A DNA stretch of 64,000 nucleotides from Arion vulgaris (lineage: Eukaryota > Mollusca > Gastropoda > Stylommatophora > Arionidae). Each line of letters begins with the position of its first letter. Position 1 is the first letter of the stretch. Made by a program: the position numbers and the translations under genes. Of the stretch, positions 33,085-44,688 are shown in pieces. Location: positions 47,405,806-47,469,805 of the forward strand of contig CM036755.1 in NCBI GenBank assembly GCA_020796225.1, in the 5' to 3' direction. The notes below the pieces were generated by a model. That model did no database searches, was not told the DNA's origin, and was given only the letters and a program-made list of their open reading frames with translations.

Positions 33085-34200
33085 TGAACACAGTCTTTTG
33101 TAACCATTCTACTGCCCCCTAACTCCACCCGTTGTTTTAGTAACCATTCTACTGCCCCTTTTAACTCCACCCTGTGCTTTTGTAACCATTCTAATGGCCC
33201 CCTAACTCCACCCTTTGCTTTTGTAACCATTCTACTGCCCCCTAACTCCACCCGTTGTTTTAGTAACCATTCTACTGCCCCTTTTAACTCCACCCTGTGC
33301 TTTTGTAACCATTCTACTGCCCCCCCTCTAACCCCACCCTTTGCTTTTGTAACCATTCTACTGGCCCCCTAACTCCACCCCGTGCTTTTGTAACCATTCT
33401 ACTGCCCCTTTTAACTCCACCCTGTGCTTTTGTAACCATTCTACTGCCCCCAACCCCACCCTTTGCTTTTGTAACCATTCTACTGGCCCCCTAACTCCAC
33501 CCTTTGCTTTTGTAACCATTCTACTGGCCCCCTAACTCCACCCTTTGCTTTTGCAACAATTCTACTGCCCCCCTAACTCCACCCTTTGCTTTTGTAATCA
33601 TTCTACTGCCCCCTAACTCCACCCTTTGCTTTTGTAACCATTCTACTGCCCCCCTAACCCCACCCTTTGCTTTTGTAACCATTCTACTGGCCCCCTAACT
33701 CCACCCCGTGCTTTTGTAACCATTCTACTGCCCCTTTTAACTCCACCCTGTGCTTTTGTAACCATTCTACTGCCCCCCAACCCCACCCTTTGCTTTTGTA
33801 ACCATTCTACTGGCCCCCTAACTCCACCCTTTGCTTTTGTAACCATTCTACTGGCCCCTAACTCCACCTTTGCTTTTGCAACAATTCTACTGCCCCCTAA
33901 CTCCACCCTTTGCTTTTGTAACCATTCTACTGGCCCCCTAACTCCACCCTTTGCTTTTGTAACCATTCTACTGGCCCCCTAACTCCACCCTGTGCTTTTG
34001 TAACCATTCTACTGCCCCTTTTAACTCCACCCTGTGCTTTTGTAACCATTCTACTGCCCCCAACCCCACCCTTTGCTTTTGTAACCATTCTACTGGCCCC
34101 CTAACTCCACCCTTTGCTTTTGCAACAATTCTACTGCCCCCCTAACTCCACCCTTTGCTTTTGTAACCATTCTATTGCCCCTAACCCCACCCTTTGCTTT
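33085..34200. repeat. 39-40-bp minisatellite, about 28 copies
   Basis: Unit ttgcttttgtaaccattcta + ctg(g/c)ccccctaactccaccc. Variants (tttgctttt/gtgctttt, cccctttt, gcaacaattc) recur in the same order, suggesting a longer repeat of three or four units (compare 33120-33330 with 33360-33460 and 33690-33790). Confidence 0.93.
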
Positions 34201-34534
34201 TTCACTGGAAAAAGTGTCTGCTTCATCTCTAAGCTCATCCATTGAAATATATAACATATCTGAGCCGATACTTTGAGAGACCGACCACCTCCATATCATT
34301 TTAACTTAAAAGAGTGTTGTATTCAATTTCAGTTTTAAAAAGTGCTTTTTATCTATCCGAGGTTTTATTTATTTGCATAAATTGTTATTATAAGTTCATC
34401 TGTACTAGCTATGAAAGGTGTGCAATATTTGTTAGTTATTATAATCTGTTGCTTCAAAATATGGCTAAACGGCAACAGAACTTAACATTTCATTCTCAAT
34501 GGGAGGATCAGTATTGTTTCTTCTTCTTCTTTGT

Positions 34535-34593
34535 ATTCGTTCTTTACAACCAATTTTAATCACTCTTTGTGATATGTTCGATCTTTGCCAAGA

Positions 34594-34662
<69 letters not shown>
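34535..34662 (-). repeat. SINE-B end followed by (TA)n
   Basis: accaattttaatcactcttt and gttcgatctttgccaagaat match the SINE-B 3' half. It runs straight into about 32 TA units (34598-34661), which may have grown from the atacatgttct region of the SINE. Confidence 0.75.
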
Positions 34663-34673
<11 letters not shown>

Positions 34674-34924
34674 GTAAACCCTTTCATACCTTGTGGTATA
34701 TAGGTCAATACAGTGTTAGGCCTGTATTTTCATTGACCGTCGGCACACGATGGGTGATGTGGTCAGCATCACGCCGGATATATATATATATATATTTATA
34801 TATCTGTATGTTACTTGATGTTGAACATTGAACATATCTGCTGAATGCATATTATTTAATTATTTTAATCCATGTAAAGCTATGTGGTTTTTAAACTGAT
34901 GATTTTATATTTTTATAAATATAT

Positions 34925-35225
34925 TGAGCAGAAAATCATAACAACAGAGATGAGGTGCCTTAGAAGAGCTACAGGTGTGACAAAATTAGAAATGAAGAAA
35001 TCGGAAGAAAACTAGATGTGAAACCAGTCATGCAATTTATAAAAGAACAACGGATTAAATGGTTTGGACACCTGACAAGAATGCCCCTTTATCGCCTACC
35101 ACAGAGCCACACAGAAAAAGTATAAGGAGTACAGAGCAAGAGGAAGACCATGCAAAAGATGGAGTGACGGCATCAAGAACAACCTTAAGAAAATGAATAA
35201 CAGCTTACAAAGTGCATTAGAAAAA
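34925..35225 (+). mobile_element. RTE-like LINE 3' tail
   Basis: aatcataacaacagagatga, EQRIKWFGHLTRMP, ggtcgca-like ends. Same family as 42700-43245 (minus) with EEIRRRLDVKAVMQFIKE. Confidence 0.75.
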
Positions 35226-35239
35226 GCACACACAAGATC

Positions 35240-35585
35240 ACTACATTTCGTTCGCTTCAATTATTGGCTTTACATTCAATGTTGTCTCTTGTATGAATTT
35301 CACTGTCTTTTGTAGCTCACACAGAGGTCGTTTGGTTTTCTGTCAAGCGTTGTTTTGTTAGGCCAGTGAGTTTGCCTCAGTATATCATATTTGGGGCAGT
35401 CTTGAAGTATGTGCTCTGCAGTCTGTTGTGCCTGTCCACATGGCTGAGTTGCCCATCTTGAATGTTGTATACATGTGGCTGCGGAGTCGATTGTATCCTG
35501 TTCTAATCTACTCATATTATAGTAGTCGTCTTGTGTTGGTATTTGTGCGTTATAATTGCTAATTAATATGTTACTTATAGCTCAA
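35240..35585 (-). mobile_element. LINE C-terminal Cys/His fragment
   Basis: MSRLEQDTIDS and GQAQQTAEHILQDCPKYDIL; second copy of the element end seen at 63070-63594. Confidence 0.82.
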
Positions 35586-35707
35586 GACTAAGTCAGCATT
35601 ACAGCTGCTTGAAGCAGAATTGTTTGTTTATTTCAGTTCATTTTGTTTGTCAATAAAGATTTACAGACAACTGAATGATTTTCTTATATGTGTTGTAGTT
35701 ATCCCCT

Positions 35708-35880
35708 GCTGTTGGGGGTCTCTCGGTGAAGAGATTAGGTGCTTGTCTCTCGTTCCACAGGTAGAGCCAACTGGATATGTTTCTAGAGATTCCTGATCTC
35801 AGCGTAGGTAAGATAGAGGTCCTATCAGATACAAACAATCAAATGTAGGTCCCATGTTCAAGTTTAGCTAGTAAAAGACT
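35708..35880 (+). mobile_element. SINE-A 5' half
   Basis: Head ctctcggtgaagagattagg, then cctgatctcagcgtaggtaa; stops in the body. Confidence 0.75.
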
Positions 35881-35884
35881 TCAC

Positions 35885-36275
35885 TGTGTCTGGTTTTACA
35901 CCAAATGGCTCTGTCCCTGCTCCACAGAAATGGCACATCACCTGCCGAGAGTACTGCACAAACTCCGTAGCTCCAGCAACAATCCTAGGAGTCTATTGAA
36001 AAAAACTCACACATGAACAGAACGGAGCAGTCCAGATTTGAACCCACGATCTCTCTCTCGATCCCCGCCTAGACCGATGTACCAAATTTTCTCCCAAATG
36101 GCTCTGTCCCTGCTCCACAGAAATGGCACATCACCCGCCGAGAGTACTGCACAAACTCCGTAGCTCTAGCAGCAATCCTAGGAGTCTCTTGAAAAAAAAC
36201 TCACTCATGAACAGAACGGCGCAGTCCAGATTTGAACCCACACTAGACCGATGTACCAAATTTTCTCATGAATTT
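35885..36275 (-). repeat. SINE family J, two copies of about 185 bp in tandem
   Basis: aaatggctctgtccctgctc occurs at 35904 and 36099, with cgccgagagtactgcacaaa and gatttgaacccac in each. Box B-like gggttcaaatct on the minus strand. Confidence 0.75.
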
Positions 36276-36282
36276 TGTTTTT

Positions 36283-36445
36283 TTAGGGACTCCGTCCTTC
36301 CATACAGCTTCTCGCAGAACTTTGTGTTATCGGGCCAGGTTTGATTTCTCAGGCCTGCTAATAACTGGCAGTCTTGCAGTATGTGCTCTGCTGTCATGTC
36401 CGCCTTTTCACAGTGGCACAGGCTAGTTGTGCCAATTTTAAATTT
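36283..36445 (-). mobile_element. LINE C-terminal Cys/His fragment
   Basis: Minus strand CHCEKADMTAEHILQDCQLL; same Cys/His end as 35240 and 63070 in a diverged relative. Confidence 0.75.
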
Positions 36446-36446
36446 C

Positions 36447-36706
36447 CAGATTTAAACCCACGATCTTTGTAACACAAGGTGAAAGTCACTTAGCCACAGA
36501 GACCTCCATCTAGACCGATGTACCAAACGACTTGGTCCAGATCTGAACCCACAATCTTCGTGATGCAAGACGAAGGCCACTTACCCACAGAGACCCCCAT
36601 TGTGACAATGAAACAAACGACTTGGTCCAGATCTGAATCCACAATCTTTGTAACGCAAGGCAAAGTCCACTTAGCGACGGAGACCTCCATCGTGACAATG
36701 AAACAA
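36447..36706 (-). repeat. 90-bp tandem repeat, three copies, of a tRNA-like head
   Basis: ccagat begins units at 36447, 36537 and 36627. Each has box B-like gtgggttcaaatct(gg) and box A-like tggctaagtgac on the minus strand, so this is a third SINE-type head in tandem form. Confidence 0.85.
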
Positions 36707-36959
36707 TTAAAAAAATAACATCATAAAATATCATAAAATAGTAACGACACACAAAAAACAGAGTAGTGAAGGCTAATTATAGTGAATTATATATATATAT
36801 ATTTTTAATCAAATACTTAATGTTGAACAATGGTTGAAATTATAAAATGGTACGTGTAATAAGTCATTAAAACATTTGTTATAAAAGGATCTGATTCATA
36901 GTTTTAACCAAAGCCATCAGTTGTTGAGAAAACACAAGCTCACTATTAAGATCTCAATT

Positions 36960-37203
36960 TGCCTGTGTGTTGTCAGGGCTCGCAAGGGGAGCAAAGAATA
37001 GTAACACTGCGACCTGCAAGGCTTATCAGTAGAGACTACCTGAGTTAGGAGTCTACCTTAGTAGATAAAAGCGTTGCAGAAATCGGATGTGCTGGCCTAC
37101 TTGTAGGCACATAACTGTCACAATGTACAATCGTTCTTAGGCTCAGATTACATACATATCACAAAGAGTGGTTAACAATGATCAATATGGAGCGTTCGAA
37201 GAT
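36960..37203 (+). mobile_element. SINE-C copy
   Basis: gtgtgttgtcagggctcgca ... gcgttcgaagat; near full length. Confidence 0.82.
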
Positions 37204-37350
37204 ATATGGATACACTCAAACTTGGAATCTGTGAAATGTTCTCTCTTGCATAGTTACGATGCTTGGCTCAAACTACAAAACAACTTGGTTCGAGTCTGAT
37301 GTAGAGCGATCAGTTTATCCTACAAAGATCCCTAATCTCAGGGTAGATTA

Positions 37351-38880
37351 TTGGTTACTAAACTGACAACATTGCACTCTGGGCAGACCCATAGGTGTTC
37401 AGTCTCCACCAAGAGATATCGAAAGGTATACATATTGATGGTTCCTGTGGCTCGCTGATTAAACACACTCCAAACATGTTGAGTATGTCAAGGCACGCAA
37501 AGGTTTGGCGGCAATGAGAGTTATGGCGGCTGTTAACATCGAGCAACGACTGCTTGTCATCCTGTATCAGACACTGGTCCTCTCCACCATTGAATATGCA
37601 ATGGCCACCCTCACTGTCAGTAAATCGAAAGACTGGAGAGAATACAGAACGAAGCTATGCGCATCATCCTCGGTTGCACAAGGGATACATCCTGTGTGGC
37701 GATGAGGTTTCTCCTGGATTTTCCGACCATGAAGTATAGACTCAAGATAACTAGAGCACATGCCTATCTCAAAATAAGTGCCAAAAGGATCACCCATTGC
37801 ATGAACAGCTCAGCACCAGTGGTGGAAATCAGCTAAAGTGGGGCAAGTCATGGGTTGACCGTGCCGCAGATACTGTTCAGCTGGTATGCTGGCTCAATAA
37901 TATTGACTATGGGGAAGAATGGATACCGATGTCTCCAATATACTGGAACACTTTTTCAACCATCATTAAATTTGACAAAGGTTGCAGAGAGGGAAATCCG
38001 TGGCGTTGAATGCAGACGTCAAAGCCATCATCGATGAAAACTGCAATGCAGATGACGTGATTTACACGGATGGATCGGTAGTTCGTCACAAAAAATCTGC
38101 ATGGGCCTTCTCTGCAAGCTCATGTGGCAGAATGGTCAAGGAAGCTAGTGGTACATTTAGTATGACAAGTAGCATGACAATGGAGGTATTGGCGGTGACC
38201 AATGCACTACTCTGGCTAGAGTCACAAAACTACACTCATGCGTGCAATCTGAGTGACTCATTGAGTATGATCCGAAAGGTGGAGGCCAGTTCGGTGCGCA
38301 GGCAATGGACTGAATCACTGCAGACGTTAACAATTTGCAGAATTACACTTGTCTCCGGGGCACATGGGTGTCGTGGCAATGAGAGAGCAGACAGACTGGC
38401 TGGCTCTGCCGCTATATCAGAAGGCCAGCCAATGGACAGAGCTGACATCGTGAACGTCCTCATAGAGCGTGGCCGCAGAGAAGACCTTCATCTAAACCAA
38501 TCCATGCCAGCAGGTATACGAGTTGGCTCATCAATCAAAATAGAACTGGTACGGTCAGTCGCTGGACGCTGTTGGAGATATTGCGAAGGAGATCGGAGCA
38601 CCTACGGACATGTCCGGAGTGGAATGAAGATATTCCAAACTGAAACACACTCCTCACTCTGCCCCCAGTTCTACTTGTACAACGGGTAAATCCAAACTGC
38701 TTAAATCGCTGGATCAATTCAACATCTATTTTAGCGTCTTCATCCAACAGACAGTCGCAAAGACACCGAAGAACATACCACTTATTCATCTTGAACTCCC
38801 CAACAAATCTATGCGGTGGATGCAAGCCTGTCCGCTCTCTCATTCCGCAAACCCCGCATGCTAAGGACAGTAGTTGGTGA
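37351..38880 (-). mobile_element. Antisense RNase H LINE split by a sense LINE insertion
   Basis: 37351-37471 and 38643-38880 are consecutive parts of one minus-strand copy of the 18149-type element (tggttactaaactga ... gatcaattcaacatctattt). They are separated by the insertion at 37472-38642. Confidence 0.85.
37472..38642 (+). mobile_element. LINE RT/RNase H insertion with 11-bp target duplication
   Basis: Flanked by aaacacactcc on both sides (37461-37471 and 38643-38653). Encodes RT thumb (QRLLVILYQTLVLSTIEYA) and an RNase H with all motifs kept: VIYTDGSVVR, MTMEVLAVTNALLW, NLSDSLSM, GNERADRLAGSAA. 5'-truncated; the only RNase H in the window with an uninterrupted, unmutated catalytic set on the plus strand. 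Confidence 0.9.
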
Positions 38881-38937
38881 GATTATAAAACACAAACACA
38901 CTAACAAGATCTCAATTACTGTTGTACACACACTTGC

Positions 38938-39386
38938 AGGGTATCTGTGGTGTAGAGGTTAGGTGATCGCCTCATTTCAAATGTACTAGGGTTTGCTCCC
39001 TGGTGGAGCCATTGGGATATTTTTCCAGAGATTCATGGTGAGATCGTAGGACCTGTAGGTGAAATCGAGCACCTAGTCCTATCGGAGATGGATGATAAAA
39101 TATAGTTCAAATTCAGCACATGAAAGAATCCTTTGCAATTCAAAATCGAGAAGAACTGGCTGAAAAGTCACTGCCCAGGCAAAATTCATTCAAAATAATT
39201 ATAAAAAAATAAATTTCCTACAAAATATTTTTATTTTCTTCTAAATTACATCAGGGATCCTCGGCAGTGCTAGGAAATTTGTACATTGCAGCTGAGATCT
39301 TACTGTGTAAGAAAGAGATCAGAGCACAAATGGTTACTCTTCGAAGTGCAAAGATGATTGTGCAATCAATCAATCAACACTTGGAA
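38938..39386 (+). mobile_element. SINE-A, full-length
   Basis: Head ctgtggtgtagaggttaggt, tail gtgcaatcaatcaatcaac; 449 bp. A good reference copy for the family. Confidence 0.87.
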
Positions 39387-39508
39387 TTGGTCAAATGTCA
39401 TCTCTGGCATAGGTACGGTGCTTGGCTCCAAAACAACTCAGTTTGAGCCCAATATAGAGCGATACAGTTATTATACCATGATCTTAAGGTAGGTGAGATT
39501 GAGTATCT

Positions 39509-39757
39509 AGTCAGCCCAAGTGGTTACCGGGGCCCAAATTTGAGGTATAAAGAATAGAACCACTGTTACCTGCCACGCATGTTGTAAGAGGCAACTAAGG
39601 AGGTTTGGCTGAAATCGGAAGCACATGTCCTAAACATGTACAAGTCTAAGCGCTTAGGGGCCTACCAAACCAATGTATACATGTTCTTGGCAAAGATCAA
39701 ACATATCACAAAGAGTGATTAAAATTGGTCGTAAAGAACAAACGCAAAGAAGAAGAG
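39509..39757 (+). mobile_element. SINE-B, full-length
   Basis: cccaagtggttaccggggcc ... aacgcaaagaagaag. Confidence 0.85.
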
Positions 39758-39884
39758 TACCTAGTCCTATAGAAGACGGAAGATAAAAATAGGTTCGGTC
39801 TATGTTGTGTTATCGAGTCTTAGAATGACCTGTAGACCTCTGTATATTTATTATATATAGAATCATCCTTTTTTTTCTTTTCCT

Positions 39885-40070
39885 GATCCAGAAGCACTTG
39901 AGCTTTCAGCTATTTGGCTCGGTGCCATGCACATCGTAACCTTTCGGTTTGGTGCCATGAAAACCATAAATCTGGAGAACCTGTGACTTTTCTGCCAGCC
40001 GTGGAATTGAACCTGCACTCACAGAAGGGTAGTCCAACGCACTACGAACACGATGGGCAGGCGGGCATAA
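39885..40070 (-). mobile_element. SINE-D copy
   Basis: gatccagaagcacttgagct to gcccatcgtgttcgtagtgc on the minus strand. Confidence 0.8.
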
Positions 40071-40071
40071 T

Positions 40072-40370
40072 CATCCTGTAAAACCTGCATATCAAGGAGC
40101 ATTGACTCATAAATAACATGTCTCGGAAGATGAAATATTTTGGCCATATTAAACACACAGTGGTTTAGAGAGAACGGTAATGTAAGGCACGGTTCCTGTG
40201 GCACGAGACAACCAAGACAAAAGTGGCAGTGGGACATCAAAGAAACTTTGAACATGATGTTAGAAGATGCATAGAACTTGCTAGAGACCAAGTTTTTCAG
40301 GCAGGTGTGATGAAAGTGACGTTCTGCAAGGGACATGCTCTCTCTCATGCCTGGGGCATAGGCCCTCAAC
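40072..40370 (+). mobile_element. LINE 3' tail
   Basis: aaacctgcatatcaaggagc, ccaagacaaaagtggcagtg; same tail as 26752-27290, uninterrupted but frameshifted. Confidence 0.72.
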
Positions 40371-40449
40371 CAACTCATGTTTCTTATCTCCTGCAGCTCC
40401 CTCTAGCTTTACTTTATATTGTTAATCTCTGCCTCCAAATCTAGTCTCC

Positions 40450-40860
40450 GTGTATTTCTAGTCCTTCCTCTTTTTCACAATCCCTGTGGGTTCCAGGAAA
40501 GGGCCCTTCTTGTTATATTCCTCTCTGATTTTCTTGAAGTGTTTCCTATCCAGCAACATCATCTGTTTTTTAACCTCTTGGTTCATTGAAATCTGTCTTG
40601 TTCTCTCCATAATTTCCACATTTGTCACCCTATCATACCATCTCAGTACCTCTATTCTATGCAGACACCAGTTAATGAATGTTTGCAATGTATGCATTAT
40701 TACTTTTGTCCCTTTCCATGTTTCTGACCCATACAGCAGAACTGCTTTAACATTGGAGTTAAATATCCTAATTTTTGTTCTTAATTCTTTAGACTTCCAT
40801 AGATTTCCCAGTGTGATGAAAGCTTCTCTTGCCATCTGTAAGAGACAGGCCACTACTTGA
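40450..40860 (-). mobile_element. LINE reverse transcriptase C-terminal fragment
   Basis: 131-codon open frame: SNVKAVLLYGSETWKGTKVI, FINWCLHRIEVLRWYDRVTN. LLYGSETW is a hallmark of non-LTR RT C-termini. Confidence 0.85.
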
Positions 40861-40939
40861 ATATTATCAGATCAAGTAGCATTATGATAACAAAGATGAA
40901 CTCAGTAGATCTCAAAAACATTTTGTCTCTATCCATGGA

Positions 40940-41520
40940 AGAACGTTCTCAATCAAGTGCCGTGCTGGTTGGCGTAGGCGATCATATCTCTCCACATCTT
41001 TCTGTTTCTGGTACAATCCATCACCGAGATTCCAAGCAATCCTGAATTTTGTCCCTGTGTCTCCCTCTATCTCTCTTGCCCTATATTTTGCCTGTTGTAA
41101 CCAAATATTCTAAACTGCCCCTTCTAATTATATGTCAGAAAAACCTTGATTGTCTGCTTCTTATTCGATTGATTAGATTTTGATATGAATCTGTCTCCGA
41201 CAAGATCTCTTAATTGGTCTTTCTAGCTAAGAAACTTTCAACATTCATTTTAGAAACAACATTTCTGTGGCTTCCAATGTTCTTACAATTTGTCTGTTCA
41301 TTGTCCATGACTCACTGCCATATACAAGTATTGGCTCTATATAGCATTGGATTACTTGTTTCCTCAACGCCACTGACAAGGATTTATTGCATAGTATGTT
41401 TTTTATCTTCTGAAAGGCTGATTTCGCCTGAGCTATTCTACTTTTTATTTCTGAGGTGCATCTTCCATCTGATGTGATAATGCCACCCAGATATTTTTAC
41501 TAGATTCTGATATGACCACA
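40940..41520 (-). mobile_element. Decayed LINE tail of another family
   Basis: Minus strand with stops: NTCIWQ(*)VMDNEQTNCKN, RRGSLEYLVTTGKI. Heavily mutated. Confidence 0.6.
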
Positions 41521-41524
41521 TCTC

Positions 41525-41984
41525 GTTGTCTTCTTTTTGCCAACAACCTTTCCTTCCAGTATGGTTTTCAATATGAGTGTCATGTAAAGAAAAAACCCAC
41601 ACTCAAAAATTTTAGTTAATATGTGTTAGCACATCGAAAGCTATAATATTAATGCTTCTTAACTCAACACATTTATTTTTATCATTCCCAAGTCTGTAAT
41701 CTTATATTCCAGTTGCTTCATTTTCACAAATTTAATGACCAAAATTATTTTACAAGCAGAAAATAAAATAATAGTTTTGACACTCAGTTTTTCAGAAATC
41801 TGGCAATATTATACAATAATCCCCAACACATTTTAATTGGAATGATTTTTTAAAATGAAGCATTTAAAAAAGTGATTATGCAATAGGGATTGTGAAAATA
41901 ATAATGGAATTGCAAGAGAAAAGTGAAAAACAAAATTGATATCTCCATGCGGCAAAAGCAAAAATAATGACAATGGATAAAACA
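41525..41984. other. Intergenic, nothing recognised
   Basis: AT-rich with no clear repeat or coding pattern. Confidence 0.4.
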
Positions 41985-42597
41985 ACGTGACAAAGGATAT
42001 TTTTATCAACAGAGAGAAAATAGAAAATGTGAACAGTTTTGAATGTCTCGGTTCACTAATAACACAAGATAGAAATGGATGAAGGAAATTAAAAGGATCA
42101 AACACAGTTTTAAACAACTAAAAACAGAAGGGAATCGAACTGGTAGGAAAACAAAGGTCAGAATACTAAAATCATGCAAATTCCCAGTGACAACACATGG
42201 ACATTTAATAAGGCAGTGAAAAAACATATATGTTTTTGAATATAATTGTTACAGAAGAGTCCTTCGTATATCATGGACAGAGAAGAGAACAAATAGATCT
42301 ATCCAGAAAGAACTCAAAATCAAAGAAAATTGACTGATGCTACAAATAAGAAAATTTATGGAATTTGTACACATAAAGTGACATGAAGTGTTGGAGAAGA
42401 CCGACCATTATGGAAGGAGGCATCACAGCAAATAGGAGGATCACGGAGAAGATGGATTCAGGCTGTAACTGATGATTTGAGCCTGACGGCTGCAGAGGCG
42501 GGAAATCTGACCTTTGAGAGAAATTCCCTAGGACTTGTAGGGACTGTTAGGGTGAGAAAGTTCTGCTTAGAACAAGCTATTTGATGATGATGATGAC
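41985..42597 (+). mobile_element. LINE tail, heavily decayed
   Basis: gaatgtctcggttcactaat (FECLGSLI), tatcatggacagagaagaga (SWTEKR), catcacagcaaataggagga, ending tgatgatgatga. Same family as 22030 and 59106. Confidence 0.7.
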
Positions 42598-42699
42598 TAT
42601 GCAAAAAAAAGTATGGAACTAAAAAAGAATATTGGAAATTCTAACAAGTTCCTGTTCTTAGAATGTGTCTACTTCTTTTCTTCCCCCATTTACTTCTTT

Positions 42700-43247
42700 A
42701 TAGAAGTGTTGGAAGGAGAAGGTGGGGCGAGTGATCTTGTGTGTGCTTGCTTTAAGGCACTTTGTAAGCTGATATTCATTTTCGTAAGGCTGTTCTTGGT
42801 GCCGTCGCTTCATCTTTTGTGTGGTCTTCCTCTTGCTCTGTACTCCTTATACTATTTCTGTGTGGCTCTCTGTGATAGACAATACCAGGGCATTCTTGTC
42901 AGGTGTCCAAACCATTTAATCTGTTATTCTTTTATGAATTGCATGACTGCTTTCACATCCAGTCTCCTTCTGATTTCTTCATTTCTAATTTTGTCTCTTA
43001 TTGTCACACCTGCAGCTCTTCTAAGACACCTCATCTCCATCGTTATGATTTTCTGCTCATTAGCTGCTGTTATTGGCCATGTTTGACACTGGTAACATAG
43101 TGTTGACCAGAAACTCGTTCTTATGAGATTTTCTTTGGTTTTTAGCGGTATCTCTTTATGTGACAACAGTAGTGTTAGCTGTCCCAGTACCTGGTTAGCT
43201 TTTGTGCATCGATTGCTGTGAGATGTGTATGAATGCGTGTACATCTT
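42700..43247 (-). mobile_element. RTE-like LINE C-terminal fragment
   Basis: QVLGQLTLLLSHKEIPLKTK, RCLRRAAGVTIRDKIRNEEI, then QQIKWFGHLTRMP and a frameshifted RGRPHKRWSD end. Confidence 0.82.
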
Positions 43248-43299
43248 AAATATATTGAACTAACACAAATAATATATAATAATAATTAATCTAGCATTA

Positions 43300-43526
43300 T
43301 TAACCCTTTAGCTGCTAAGGAAGTGTATAAACGTTTTTCCCATTCACCGCTAAAGACGCACTAACACGTCTGTTATTATCTCTTCTATGTGGGCTAAAGA
43401 CGTGTTACCATGTTATACACTTCTACTGTCACTGCTATAAGCGTACATTCACGTTTATGACCTAGAAACAAGGAGTAGCTATTTTTAGCTTTGTCTTCGG
43501 AAAGTATGTAGCAGCGAAAGAGTTAA
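43300..43526 (+). mobile_element. MITE-PB copy 3
   Basis: 227 bp TTAA to TTAA; inverted ends ttaaccctttagctgcta / gtagcagcgaaagagttaa. Confidence 0.9.
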
Positions 43527-43615
43527 TTCGATTTTCCCAACATCTACTATCATCAATGACATCTGTCAATATATTTTTTAAGACTAAATTAATAATACAT
43601 TACAATTAGGTCTTA

Positions 43616-44425
43616 GTATTTGTAGGTGGGGTTGTCAGTGCTGGAGGACTTGTAGTACTAGGTTTCAGTATTTGGTGGTGAGGTGGTCAGTGCTGGAGAT
43701 CTCACAGTACTAGGTTCTAGAATTTGGAGGTGAGGCGATCAGTGTTAGAGATCTCACAGTACTAGGTTTTAGTATTTGGTGGTGAGGCGGTCAGTGTTAG
43801 AGATCTCACAGTACTAGGTTTTAGTATTTGGTGGTGAGGTGGTCAGTGCTGGAGATCTCACAGTACTAGATTGTAGTATTTGGTGGTGAGGTGGTCAGTG
43901 CTGGAGATCTCACAGTACTAGGTTTTAGTATTTGGTGGTGAGGTGGTTAGTGTTAGAGATCTCACAGTACTAGGTTTTAGTATTTGGTGGTGAGGTGGTC
44001 AGTGTTAGATATCTCACAGTACTAGGTTTTAGTATTTGGTGGTGAGGTGGTTAGTGTTAGAGATCTCACAGTACTAGGTTCTAATATTTGGAGGTGAGGT
44101 GGTCAGTGCTGGAGATCTCACAGTACTAGGTTCTAATATTTGGTGGTGAGGTGGTCAGTGCTGGAGATCTCACAGTACTAGGTTCTAATATTTGGAGGTG
44201 AGGCGGTTAGTGTTAGAGATCTCACAGTACTAGGTTCTAATATTTGGAGGTGAGGCGGTTAGTGTTAGAGATCTCACAGTACTAGGTTCTAATATTTGGA
44301 GGTGAGGCGGTTAGTGTTAGAGATCTCACAGTACTAGGTTCTAATATTTGGAGGTGAGGCGGTTAGTGTTAGAGATCTCACAGTACTAGGTCACTAGGTT
44401 TTAGTATTTGGAGGTGAGGCGGTCA
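43616..44425. repeat. 52-bp minisatellite, about 15 copies
   Basis: Unit ggttttagtatttggtggtg + aggtggtcagtgttagagat + ctcacagtacta. Two sub-types (ttagtatttggtgg, tctaatatttggagg) occupy separate halves of the array. It lies just past the cortactin poly(A) signal in the transcribed direction. Confidence 0.93.
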
Positions 44426-44547
44426 GAATTTAATCTAACTTTAAAAGAAAAAAAAGTATTTTGTTTCGTGAAAATACTTCACATCCAAGAAAAATTCAGT
44501 TTTAGTTTAATGATAATACTTCACACGATATAGAAAGTTCAGTTTTT

Positions 44548-44553
44548 TTTATT
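44548..44553 (-). terminator. CTTN: Cortactin candidate poly(A) signal
   Basis: AATAAA on the minus strand, 136 bases past the stop and before the 52-bp minisatellite. Confidence 0.55.
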
Positions 44554-44688
44554 TGCAGAAAATATAAATATTTTGAAAAAATGGTCCTTCCTTGATAAAA
44601 GCTCAGCAGCTGTTTGTTGTTCTGGCATCAGTTTGGCTTAATTCTGTCACACCTTTCAAACATTCATTCAAGGTTTGACCACATGGAG

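Noticed and set aside
33063..34299. Minus-strand frames reading WLQKQRVELGGSRMVTKAKG
   Set aside because: Translation of the 39-40-bp minisatellite; no start context or conserved domain.
42613..43086. 157-codon plus-strand frame
   Set aside because: Shadow of the RTE-like LINE coding strand on the minus strand.
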